11,537 nucleotides of DNA from an uncultured Thalassospira sp. (GTDB lineage Bacteria; Pseudomonadota; Alphaproteobacteria; Rhodospirillales_A; Thalassospiraceae): assembly GCA_946885765.1 (NCBI GenBank), contig CAMPHD010000068.1, positions 1 through 11,537 of the forward strand, given 5' to 3'. Positions within the stretch are counted from its first letter, which is position 1. Each line of letters opens with the position of its first letter. This document shows, one piece after another, positions 1 through 5,995 of the stretch. The notes beneath the pieces are model-generated. The model was not told where the DNA came from and ran no database searches. It saw nothing but the letters and a program-made list of their open reading frames with translations. The translations under genes and the position numbers were made by a program.

Positions 1-1
1 C

Positions 2-1072
2 TATGCCAAGGACGCGGTGGGCAACGATACCAGCGAGGCCGCCTATTACCTGTCGGCCAATCGTGGCAAGAAGTCGCTGACGATTGATATGACCAAGCCC
101 GAGGGGCAGGAAATCCTGCATAAACTTGCGGCTGAATGCGATGTGGTGATCGAGAATTTCAAGGTCGGTGGCCTTGCCAAATACCGGCTGGATTACGCAT
201 CGTTATCGGAAATCAATCCCAAGATCGTTTATTGTTCGATCACCGGCTTCGGGCAGGATGGCCCGTACAAGGACCGGCCGGGTTATGATTTCATGATCCA
301 GGCCATGGGCGGGCTTATGAGCATCACCGGTGCACCCGATCAGGAACCGGGAGGGCAACCGATGAAGGTTGGTGTTGCGGTTGCCGATATCTTTACCGGG
401 CTTTATGCGACGATTGGTATTCTGGCAGCCCTTCGTCACCGCGATGCCACCGGCGAGGGGCAGCATATTGATCTGGCGCTGCTGGATGTGCAGACCGCGA
501 TCCTTGCCAATCAGGCGATGAATTACCTGACGACGGGCAAGGCTCCGGGGCGGCTTGGCAATGCGCATCCCAATATCGTGCCTTATGAGGCATTTCCGAC
601 GGCGGATGGATATATCATCCTTGCGGTCGGTAATGACAGCCAGTTCAGAAGTTTCTGCAACGTCGCGGGGATCGGACATTTGCCCGATGACACACGATAT
701 GCCACCAACCGGTCACGTGTTGCAAACCGCGAAACGCTGGTGCCGCAAATCCGCCAGGCGATGGTAATGAAAACCACCGACAACTGGATCGCCATTCTTG
801 AAACGGCCAATGTGCCGTGCGGCCCGATCAATACGCTGGATCGGGTGTTTGATAACCCGCAGGTCAAACATCGCGATACGGTGCGATATCTTGACCACCC
901 TACGGCGGGCAAGGTGACGACGGTTGCCAATCCGATCAAATTCTCCAAAACACCGATTGCCGGTGAAACCGCGCCGCCGATGCTGGGCCAGCATAGCGAT
1001 GACATCCTGCGTCGGGTGGCGGATCTGAGCGACGATCAGATTGCCAGATTGCGCGAAGCCGGGATTATCTGA
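2..1072 (+). CDS. Class III CoA-transferase (CaiB/BaiF family), 5' end cut by window edge
   Basis: The reading frame is open from base 2, so the gene begins before the window. About 356 codons are present and family members are near 400 residues, so roughly 40-50 N-terminal residues are missing. The GTG at 17 is internal. Visible family signatures are YYLSANRGKKS, VIENFKVGGL, IVYCSITGFGQDGPY, GYDFMIQAMGGLMSITG, GEGQHIDLALLDVQ and the C-terminal NVPCGPINTLDRVFDNPQV. The Asp of ALLD (codon 485-487) aligns with the catalytic Asp that forms the acyl/CoA-linked intermediate in formyl-CoA transferase. The overall pattern most resembles succinyl-CoA:glutarate CoA-transferases (GcdG/SUGCT type), which activate glutarate using succinyl-CoA in the cytoplasm during lysine/glutarate breakdown. 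That substrate is inferred from remembered resemblance; no glutaryl-CoA dehydrogenase is visible here. A ketopantoate-reductase-family gene follows 81 bases downstream on the same strand. Family call is secure, substrate is not. Confidence 0.93.
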   Translation, partial: YAKDAVGNDTSEAAYYLSANRGKKSLTIDMTKPEGQEILHKLAAECDVVIENFKVGGLAKYRLDYASLSEINPKIVYCSITGFGQDGPYKDRPGYDFMIQAMGGLMSITGAPDQEPGGQPMKVGVAVADIFTGLYATIGILAALRHRDATGEGQHIDLALLDVQTAILANQAMNYLTTGKAPGRLGNAHPNIVPYEAFPTADGYIILAVGNDSQFRSFCNVAGIGHLPDDTRYATNRSRVANRETLVPQIRQAMVMKTTDNWIAILETANVPCGPINTLDRVFDNPQVKHRDTVRYLDHPTAGKVTTVANPIKFSKTPIAGETAPPMLGQHSDDILRRVADLSDDQIARLREAGII

Positions 1073-1153
1073 TGCCACCTTCCTGCTTGGCAGAATGCCC
1101 GCCGGTATGAAAAGGTATCGGCAGAAACATTCATTCAAGGCAGGATAACAGAT

Positions 1154-2044
1154 ATGAAAATCGCGGTAATGGGTGCAGGTGCTGTTGGCTGCTATTATGG
1201 GGCGATGCTGGCACGTGCCGGGCATGATGTGACTCTGATCGGACGGCCAACCCATGTTGATGCCGTCAATCGCGACGGGCTGCTTTTGGATTTTGGAGGA
1301 GCACAGCAGTATATTGAAATGAGTGCCAGTTCGGACGCCAGCGCGATTGCCGGTGCCGGTCTGGTCCTGTTCTGTGTCAAATCGACAGATACCAATGATG
1401 CCGGTGCGCAGATCAAGCCGTTTCTGACCCCTGACACCATTGTCATGAGCCTTCAGAACGGGGTTGATAATGCCGAACGGCTATCAGAGGTGATCGGATT
1501 GCCAGTGATCCCGACGGTGGTGTACGTCGCGACCAGCATGGAAGGGCCGGGGCATGTCAAACATCATGGGCGCGGCGAACTGGTGATTGGCAGGTCAGGA
1601 CAAAGTGAAAAAGTTGCCGAAACGCTGCGCCCGGCGCATATCCCGGTCGAGATTTCGGATAATGCCGAAGGTGCACTTTGGGCCAAGATGATTTTAAACT
1701 GTGCCTATAACGCGTTATCGGCAATATCGCAGATGCCCTATGGCGCGCTGGTGCAGGGCGAGGGCATTTGGGATGTCATGCGCAATGCAGTCGATGAATG
1801 CCTTGCGGTTGCCAAGGGCTGCGGCGTGACGATGTCGGGCGACATCTGGGGCGCGATTGAAAAGATCGCCGAAACCATGCCGGGGCAATATTCATCCACC
1901 GCGCAGGATCTGGCGCGCGGCAAAACCAGCGAAATTGATTTCCTGAACGGTTATATCGTGCGCAAGGGGGCGGAGCTTGGTATCGCGACGCCGACCAATC
2001 TTGCGCTGCATGCGATGACGAAGTTGCGCGAAAGCCGGGACTGA
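1154..2044 (+). CDS. panE: 2-dehydropantoate 2-reductase family protein (ketopantoate reductase)
   Basis: The 296-residue protein is typical in length (E. coli PanE is about 303). It opens with the NADP-binding Rossmann loop GAGAVGCYYG (residues 7-16). The family then shows VMSLQNGVDN, the catalytic lysine in WAKMILNCAYNALSA (K178), and the C-terminal substrate signature SSTAQDLARGKTSEIDFLNG, where S248 and E260 correspond to E. coli Ser244 and Glu256. The known reaction is NADPH reduction of ketopantoate to pantoate in pantothenate/CoA synthesis. Alphaproteobacteria often carry several paralogues of uncertain substrate, and this copy sits beside a CoA-transferase rather than panB/panC, so it may be a paralogue with another 2-keto acid. 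The ATG at 1154 is preceded by AGGCAGGA (1138-1145) at suitable spacing. With only 81 bases and no clear terminator after the CoA-transferase, the two may be co-transcribed. Confidence 0.92.
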   Translation: MKIAVMGAGAVGCYYGAMLARAGHDVTLIGRPTHVDAVNRDGLLLDFGGAQQYIEMSASSDASAIAGAGLVLFCVKSTDTNDAGAQIKPFLTPDTIVMSLQNGVDNAERLSEVIGLPVIPTVVYVATSMEGPGHVKHHGRGELVIGRSGQSEKVAETLRPAHIPVEISDNAEGALWAKMILNCAYNALSAISQMPYGALVQGEGIWDVMRNAVDECLAVAKGCGVTMSGDIWGAIEKIAETMPGQYSSTAQDLARGKTSEIDFLNGYIVRKGAELGIATPTNLALHAMTKLRESRD

Positions 2045-2050
2045 TCGCGG

Positions 2051-2080
2051 GCTTTCTTCGGGGGAGAAGATTATTCCCCG
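2051..2080. terminator. Weak hairpin between convergent genes
   Basis: CGGGG (2059-2063) can pair with CCCCG (2076-2080), extended inward by a G-T wobble and an A-T pair, around an 8-base loop. An alternative stem TCTTC (2055-2059) with GAAGA (2066-2070) competes with it. It lies at the meeting point of the reductase (stop at 2042-2044) and the DMT transporter (stop complement at 2071-2073), where a terminator would be expected. There is no T-run on either side, so intrinsic termination is doubtful. Confidence 0.25.
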
Positions 2081-3000
2081 GGCTTGCTCTGTGCCTGAAC
2101 TGCGGCAATATCCGGTTTGGGGACTGGTACGCCGATCCGGTCCCCAAACATCACAATGGCCGCCGCCAACACAATCAGGAAGGCGCCAAACAGGGCAACC
2201 GGTTCGGGCAGCAGGCCAAACACCGTAACATCAAGCAACAGCGCCCAGATCATCGCGGTATATTCGAATGCCGCGAGCGTCGAAGCGGGGGCACGTGCCA
2301 GTGCCTCGGTCATGAATATATGGGCGAGCCCCCCGGTCAACCCGGCCCCGATCAGCCACATCAGGATTTCAGGTGATGGATCGGCCCAGCCGAACGGCAG
2401 GGTCAGTAACCCGCCAAGCGAGCAGATCACGGCAAAATAAAACGCAATCGTGCCCGCGGACTCCGTGCTGGTCAGGGCCTTGATCTGGACCTTGGCAAAG
2501 GCGGTGGTAACCGCCATGGCAAGACCGGCCCCGATGCCAATCAGAACGCCGGTATCAATGCCCGGTGTCGAAAATGTCGGCCATAGCATCAGAAACACAC
2601 CGCCAAATCCGGCAAAGGTCGCGGTAAAGACCGCCATGCCGGGCTTTTCGCGCAACATGATCATCGCGACCGGCAAAACCAGAAGCGGTGCCAGGAAGCC
2701 GAGTGCTGTGGCAAGGGCAAGCGGCAGATAGGCCAGCGACAGGAATGAAAAGAACATCGACACAAGGCCGAATGTGCTGCGTTTAAGATGACCGAACGGG
2801 CGGGCGGTACGAAGGCCGCGTGGGAACTGACGGCGCCACATCAGATACAGGACAATAGGGATCAGGGCGACAGAGCTTCGCCAGAACATGATTTGCCCGA
2901 CTGGTGCCTCGAACGAGGCCAGACGGACAAACAAACTCATCACTGCAAACAGACCGGTGGCGGCAAGCCGCAAGCCGATCCCGGACCATACACTGCCCAT
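2071..3000 (-). CDS. DMT-superfamily (EamA-type) transporter
   Basis: An inner-membrane protein of 309-313 residues with about ten hydrophobic segments arranged as two EamA repeats (roughly residues 8-145 and 150-295). Each repeat has short polar turns and a positively charged first loop (MWRRQFPRGLR). Hallmarks include LRLAATGLFAVMSLFVRL at the start, AYLPLALATALGFLAPLLVLPVA ending the first repeat, and EALARAPASTLAAFEYTAMIWALLLDVTVFG in the second, which is the usual EamA pattern near helices 8-9. Family members export amino acids, nucleosides or other metabolites; the substrate cannot be read here. The longest frame starts at 3012, but an AGG lies directly against that ATG. The ATG at 2998-3000 has AGGA (complement of 3012-3015) 11 bases upstream, so I prefer it weakly. 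It is the last gene of a minus-strand run led by the AraC gene, about 130 bases after the candidate small ORF. Confidence 0.9.
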   Translation of the reverse strand: MGSVWSGIGLRLAATGLFAVMSLFVRLASFEAPVGQIMFWRSSVALIPIVLYLMWRRQFPRGLRTARPFGHLKRSTFGLVSMFFSFLSLAYLPLALATALGFLAPLLVLPVAMIMLREKPGMAVFTATFAGFGGVFLMLWPTFSTPGIDTGVLIGIGAGLAMAVTTAFAKVQIKALTSTESAGTIAFYFAVICSLGGLLTLPFGWADPSPEILMWLIGAGLTGGLAHIFMTEALARAPASTLAAFEYTAMIWALLLDVTVFGLLPEPVALFGAFLIVLAAAIVMFGDRIGVPVPKPDIAAVQAQSKPGE

Positions 3001-3121
3001 TTTCGGGATCATCCTGCATTCGACGGGAAGGATGTCCCGCCGATCAAGCAGTAACCCGAATAAGCTGTGTGAAATACTGAGTTTTTTTCATATCAGGGTA
3101 GAGCGAAAGTCAGTGGTCGGT

Positions 3122-3143
3122 GGCGGGATGTTCAAACCCCGCC
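3122..3143. repeat. GC-rich hairpin at the small ORF stop codon
   Basis: GGCGGG (3122-3127) and CCCGCC (3138-3143) form a perfect 6-bp stem around a 10-base loop. On the minus strand the loop contains the TGA that ends the candidate small ORF, so the structure could protect or end that transcript. On the plus strand only TTT follows, and on the minus strand no T-run follows. An efficient intrinsic terminator is therefore not supported. Confidence 0.35.
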
Positions 3144-3254
3144 TTTCAAATCCGGTGGTTGAGGGGGTGCTTTGTAGCGTCTGGCGGCAGCGGTGAAGAA
3201 ATGGCGCATGGCTTCTTCGCCGGTGTTTTGGGCATTATCAGTGGCTTTTGCCAT
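3132..3254 (-). CDS. Candidate small ORF, 40 residues, overlapping the GFA gene end
   Basis: An ATG at 3252-3254 opens a frame shifted by one relative to the GFA gene, overlapping its last 17 bases, and runs 40 codons to TGA at 3132-3134. The peptide begins MAKATDNAQN, has a middle TGEEAMRHFFTAAARRYKA, and ends PPQPPDLKGGV. That gives an acidic/polar start, a possible short amphipathic helix (about residues 13-28) and a proline-rich basic tail. No membrane segment or cysteine is visible. No clear Shine-Dalgarno precedes it, so translation would have to be coupled to the GFA gene by the overlap. Codon choice (GCC, GGC, GAA, TTC, CGC) is not obviously non-coding, but third-position GC is only about one half. 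I do not recognise the peptide. A chance open frame of this length is quite possible. Confidence 0.4.
   Translation of the reverse strand: MAKATDNAQNTGEEAMRHFFTAAARRYKAPPQPPDLKGGV
3191..3222. repeat. Imperfect inverted repeat inside the small ORF
   Basis: CGGTGAAGAA (3191-3200) pairs with TTCTTCGCCG (3213-3222): ten pairs with one G-T wobble and a 12-base loop that itself contains ATG/CAT. On the plus strand it is followed by GTGTTTT, which looks like a terminator tail, but no plus-strand gene ends here. On the minus strand it begins 16 bases after the GFA stop and covers the internal ATG of the small ORF. Confidence 0.35.
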
Positions 3255-3597
3255 CGACATGATGCGGGGTCAGGCTGCGCGGGTCGACATCATCAAGGCA
3301 GTTGACATTGATGGCGGCCATTTTGGTGCCGTCGGGTAGTTGGCCATAGGCAAAGCTTTGGATGCCGCAGGTTTTGCAGAACCGGTGGCTGATCTTTTTA
3401 TCATTGAACAGATATTCGGTCAGGTTTTGACCGCCGGATTTCAGCACGAAATTATCGCGCGGTGTAAAGGCCAGAACCGAGCCGAGTTTCTGACAGCGTG
3501 AACAATTGCAGGTGATCGATTTATCCAGATCAAGCCTGTCGACGCTATAACGCACGGCACCGCACTGGCAGCCGCCATTGTATGATTTTTCGCTCAT
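3238..3597 (-). CDS. GFA-family (CENP-V/Gfa domain) zinc protein
   Basis: A 119-residue single-domain protein of the GFA family, first described from the glutathione-dependent formaldehyde-activating enzyme Gfa. Seven cysteines occupy the family's zinc positions: CQC (C10, C12), CNCSRC (C30, C32, C35) and CKTC (C74, C77). The flanking signatures GGCQCGAVRY and RFCKTCGIQSFAYG are also present. Most members have no proven reaction; formaldehyde-glutathione condensation is claimed for a few and disputed, so I call only the fold and zinc binding. The longest frame begins at 3612, but AGGAGG (3603-3608) lies inside it and sits 5 bases before the ATG at 3595-3597, which fixes the start there. It begins 14 bases after the AraC stop codon, so the two are almost certainly one operon. 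The product is probably cytoplasmic. Confidence 0.93.
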   Translation of the reverse strand: MSEKSYNGGCQCGAVRYSVDRLDLDKSITCNCSRCQKLGSVLAFTPRDNFVLKSGGQNLTEYLFNDKKISHRFCKTCGIQSFAYGQLPDGTKMAAINVNCLDDVDPRSLTPHHVDGKSH

Positions 3598-3602
3598 TTT
3601 TT

Positions 3603-3608
3603 CCTCCT
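3603..3608 (-). promoter_or_regulatory. Strong ribosome binding site deciding the GFA start
   Basis: The minus strand reads AGGAGG here, 5 bases before the ATG at 3597. It excludes the in-frame upstream ATG at 3612, which would place the site inside the coding region. Confidence 0.85.
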
Positions 3609-3611
3609 GCA

Positions 3612-4403
3612 TTATCGGAAATACCCGCCTGGGGTCTTGCCGGTTGCCTTGCGAAACATTGCGATAAAGGCCGACGTGTTTTCATAACCGAGATCAAGGG
3701 CAACTTCGGTGACCGGTCGATGATGAGCCAGTTTTTCAAGTGCGTAAAGCAGGCGGAGCTTTTGCCGCCAGTCGCGAAACGGCATGCCGGTTTCACGTTG
3801 AAACAGGCGGGCCAAGGTGCGTGACGATGCGCCGCAATCACGCGACCATTCATCAAGGGTACGGTTGTCAGACGGATTGGCCTGCAACTGTTCGCAAATG
3901 CGCGCGAGGCGCGGGTCCTTGGGCGCGGGCAGATGCAGATTATCAATTCTGGGCGGTTTAAGCTGATCCAGCAGCACGCGGATCAGTCGACCATCAGAAC
4001 CGGCTTCGTCATATTCAATCGGGATTTCGGTCGCGGCCCGGATCAGTTCGCGCAGAAGCGGGCTTACGTCCAGCACCGTGCAGCGATCGGGCAAATCGAC
4101 CAGCGCATTTTTATCAATATAGATATGGCGTGCGCGGGTGAAGGTGGCGTGACTGACAGCATGTTCAACGCCGGGTGGCACCCATACCGCACGCTGGGGC
4201 GGGACGACCCAGATGCCGGCCGCGGTGGTAACGGTCATGGTGCCTTCGATGGCGAAGATCAGCTGATGCCAGTCATGGCTATGTGCGCCGATGCTGTAAC
4301 CGGCGGGAAGGTCGCTCATACGGACATAAACCGGGCGCGGCAGATGATCGGGCCGGGGGCGGGAATGCTGCGGATATTTCGACATATCCCTTGATTCGTC
4401 CAT
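3612..4403 (-). CDS. AraC-family transcriptional regulator with N-terminal cupin (NimR-like)
   Basis: A 263-residue cytoplasmic regulator. Residues about 20-100 form a cupin sensing domain with histidines at 41, 43 and 46 (AHSHDWHQLIFAIEG) and H81 (WVPPGVEHAV), a possible metal or ligand site. Residues about 165-263 are the two-helix-turn-helix AraC domain, shown by RTLDEWSRDCGASSRTLARLF and the second-helix signature VTEVALDLGYENTSAFIAMF, then RKATGKTPGGYFR at the end. The layout resembles the E. coli NimR/YeaM group, where the regulator controls an adjacent divergent MFS exporter, and a divergent MFS gene is present here. The GFA gene follows in the same operon. ATG 4403 has AGGA (complement of 4411-4414) at a 7-base spacing; ATG 4385 is an alternative with closer AAGG. 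The ligand is unknown; an inducer that is exported by the MFS protein is inference from context. Confidence 0.93.
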   Translation of the reverse strand: MDESRDMSKYPQHSRPRPDHLPRPVYVRMSDLPAGYSIGAHSHDWHQLIFAIEGTMTVTTAAGIWVVPPQRAVWVPPGVEHAVSHATFTRARHIYIDKNALVDLPDRCTVLDVSPLLRELIRAATEIPIEYDEAGSDGRLIRVLLDQLKPPRIDNLHLPAPKDPRLARICEQLQANPSDNRTLDEWSRDCGASSRTLARLFQRETGMPFRDWRQKLRLLYALEKLAHHRPVTEVALDLGYENTSAFIAMFRKATGKTPGGYFR

Positions 4404-4451
4404 GAGAATGTCCTGTTTACGATATATGATGGCAGATTATCGCAAGACAGA

Positions 4452-4511
4452 CGGGGCGCACAGCGATAGTTTGAAGCCATTCCAACCAAACATATAAATG
4501 CACGCGCCCCG
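4452..4511. repeat. 8-bp inverted repeat bracketing the MFS promoter
   Basis: CGGGGCGC (4452-4459) and GCGCCCCG (4504-4511) are perfect inverted copies with centres 52 bases apart, close to five helical turns. The left arm lies just upstream of the candidate -35 box and the right arm sits near the expected transcription start. This arrangement suits a repressor/activator pair or DNA loop in the AraC/MFS intergenic region, but it could also be a long-loop RNA stem. Confidence 0.4.
4471..4498 (+). promoter_or_regulatory. Candidate sigma-70 promoter for the MFS gene
   Basis: TTGAAG (4471-4476) and TATAAA (4493-4498) are spaced 16 bases apart, matching consensus at 4 of 6 and 5 of 6 positions. 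Initiation would fall near 4505, giving a leader of about 37 bases before the ATG at 4542. It lies in the divergent intergenic region beside the AraC gene. Confidence 0.5.
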
Positions 4512-4541
4512 ATTGCCACCGGTTCCGTGCGGGGAAACATC

Positions 4542-5828
4542 ATGTCCAAGGATTTGCCACCGGAAACCAGCACCCATGCCGCCCCCATCGAGGTGCCCGG
4601 CAATCCCGATCTGTCGGGTGCGACTGTTGCGCACAAGGGATGGCGCAACCCGGAAGTGTTGCTGATTTTCATGGCGGCGGCGATGCCGTTGTCGTTTTCG
4701 ACCTGGATGGCGTTGTTAAACAATTTTTCGGTCGAAATGGCGGATTTTACCGGTCGCGAGATCGGGATTTTGCAGTCGCTTCGTGAAATTCCGGGCTTTA
4801 TGGCCTTTACCGCGATTTTCGTCCTCATCATCCTGCGTGAGCAGACCTTTGCCCTGATTTCGCTTCTGGTGCTGGGCATCGGAGTTGCGATTTCGGGCTA
4901 TTTCCCAACAGTCGTCGGGCTTTATTGCACGACGGTCCTGATGTCGATCGGCTTCCATTATTTTGAAACCCTGCAGCAGGCATTGTCGTGGCAATGGGTG
5001 AAAAAGGAACGTACCGCGATGGTGATGGGCCGACAGCTTTCGGCAAAGTCGGTGGCATCGCTTGTGATGTTTGGCATCGTCTGGGCGATGCTGGAACTTC
5101 TGAATGTCGAATACCGGTATGTCTATCTGTTTGGCGGGGCGTTGACGGTTATTGCCGCCGTGGTCGCATGGATGGTGTTCCCGAAATTTGCGGATGCCCA
5201 CCCGCAGACCAAGAAACTGATCCTGCGCAAACGATACTGGCTTTATTACGCGCTGACCTTCATGAGCGGCGCACGCCGGCAGATTTTCACGGTGTTTGCC
5301 GGGTTCCTGATGGTCGAGAAGTTTGGTTATGACGCGGCAACCATCACGCTTCTGTTCCTGTTGAACCATGCAATCAATATGGTTCTGGCACCCAAGATCG
5401 GGAAGCTGATCGCCAAGTGGGGGGAACGCCGTGCGCTGACATTTGAATATATCGGTCTGTTCATTGTATTTGTGTCCTATGCCTTTGTCGAAAGCGACAA
5501 GGTGGCCGGGGCGCTTTATGTGATCGATCATCTGTTCTTTGCCATGGCGATTGCGATCAAAACCTATTTCCAGAAGATCGCCGATCCGGCCGATATTTCA
5601 TCGACGGCCGGTGTCAGCTTTACGATCAATCATATTGCGGCGGTGTTTATCCCGGTGGCGTTCGGGATGCTGTGGCTGATTTCGCCGTCGGCTGTGTTCC
5701 TGGCGGGGGCGGCGATGGCAGCAGTTTCCCTTATTCTGGCGCTGAATGTGCCCGATGATCCAGAGCCGGGGAACGAGGTGGTGATGGGGTACAAATCCCA
5801 CCAGCCGATGTTGCGCCCGGCAGAGTAG
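4542..5828 (+). CDS. MFS transporter
   Basis: A 428-residue inner-membrane protein with a polar cytoplasmic N-tail of about 32 residues and then 11-12 hydrophobic segments in two halves, typical of the major facilitator superfamily. A loop between later helices reads LAPKIGKLIAKWGERRAL, matching the MFS motif-A pattern (G, then basic residues, then D/E-R-R). The central loop (about residues 205-225, KFADAHPQTKKLILRKRYW) is charged. No subfamily or substrate is recognised. The frame could be extended to a GTG at 4527, but GGGGA (4531-4535) lies 6 bases before the ATG at 4542 and fixes that start. It is divergent from the AraC gene, so regulation by that protein is likely by analogy with NimR and its MFS neighbour. 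A strong terminator follows at 5864. Confidence 0.9.
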   Translation: MSKDLPPETSTHAAPIEVPGNPDLSGATVAHKGWRNPEVLLIFMAAAMPLSFSTWMALLNNFSVEMADFTGREIGILQSLREIPGFMAFTAIFVLIILREQTFALISLLVLGIGVAISGYFPTVVGLYCTTVLMSIGFHYFETLQQALSWQWVKKERTAMVMGRQLSAKSVASLVMFGIVWAMLELLNVEYRYVYLFGGALTVIAAVVAWMVFPKFADAHPQTKKLILRKRYWLYYALTFMSGARRQIFTVFAGFLMVEKFGYDAATITLLFLLNHAINMVLAPKIGKLIAKWGERRALTFEYIGLFIVFVSYAFVESDKVAGALYVIDHLFFAMAIAIKTYFQKIADPADISSTAGVSFTINHIAAVFIPVAFGMLWLISPSAVFLAGAAMAAVSLILALNVPDDPEPGNEVVMGYKSHQPMLRPAE

Positions 5829-5863
5829 GAAAACCGCCTGAACTGGCGCAGAATTTCAATCCT

Positions 5864-5895
5864 GAAAACGCCCGCCATCCTGTGCGGGCGTTTTC
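5864..5895 (+). terminator. Intrinsic terminator after the MFS gene
   Basis: GAAAACGCCCGC (5864-5875) pairs perfectly with GCGGGCGTTTTC (5884-5895) as a 12-bp stem around an 8-base loop, with TTTT at the end of the 3' arm. A matching A-run on the 5' arm makes it potentially bidirectional. It ends MFS transcription 36 bases after the stop and insulates the CpdB gene. Confidence 0.88.
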
Positions 5896-5927
5896 ATTTG
5901 TGTTTGCCTTGGTATTTTCGCAAAATC

Positions 5928-5955
5928 TTCAAAACCTGACCAAACGAACAATAAT
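5928..5955 (+). promoter_or_regulatory. Candidate promoter for the CpdB gene
   Basis: TTCAAA (5928-5933) and AATAAT (5950-5955) are spaced 16 bases apart, with 4 of 6 and 5 of 6 consensus matches, in an A/T-rich stretch just after the preceding terminator. The leader to the ATG at 5996 would be about 33 bases. No Pho-box-like direct repeat was recognised. Confidence 0.35.
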
Positions 5956-5995
5956 AAATTCGAGCATGAGCATCGCTTCAACAGGAACCAGTCAC

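Noticed and set aside
713..1255. 180-codon minus-strand frame crossing the CoA-transferase end and reductase start
   Set aside because: It spans two genes with clear conserved products and has no family signature.
4716..5531. Long 271-codon open frame opposite the MFS gene
   Set aside because: Rich in His, Gln, Arg and Asp with no domain pattern; it is the antisense shadow of a clear transporter gene.
5882..5995. Longer CpdB start at GTG 5882 or ATG 5966
   Set aside because: 5882 lies inside a strong terminator, and 5966 lacks a ribosome site and would bury the signal peptide; the ATG at 5996 has AGGA and a clean signal peptide.
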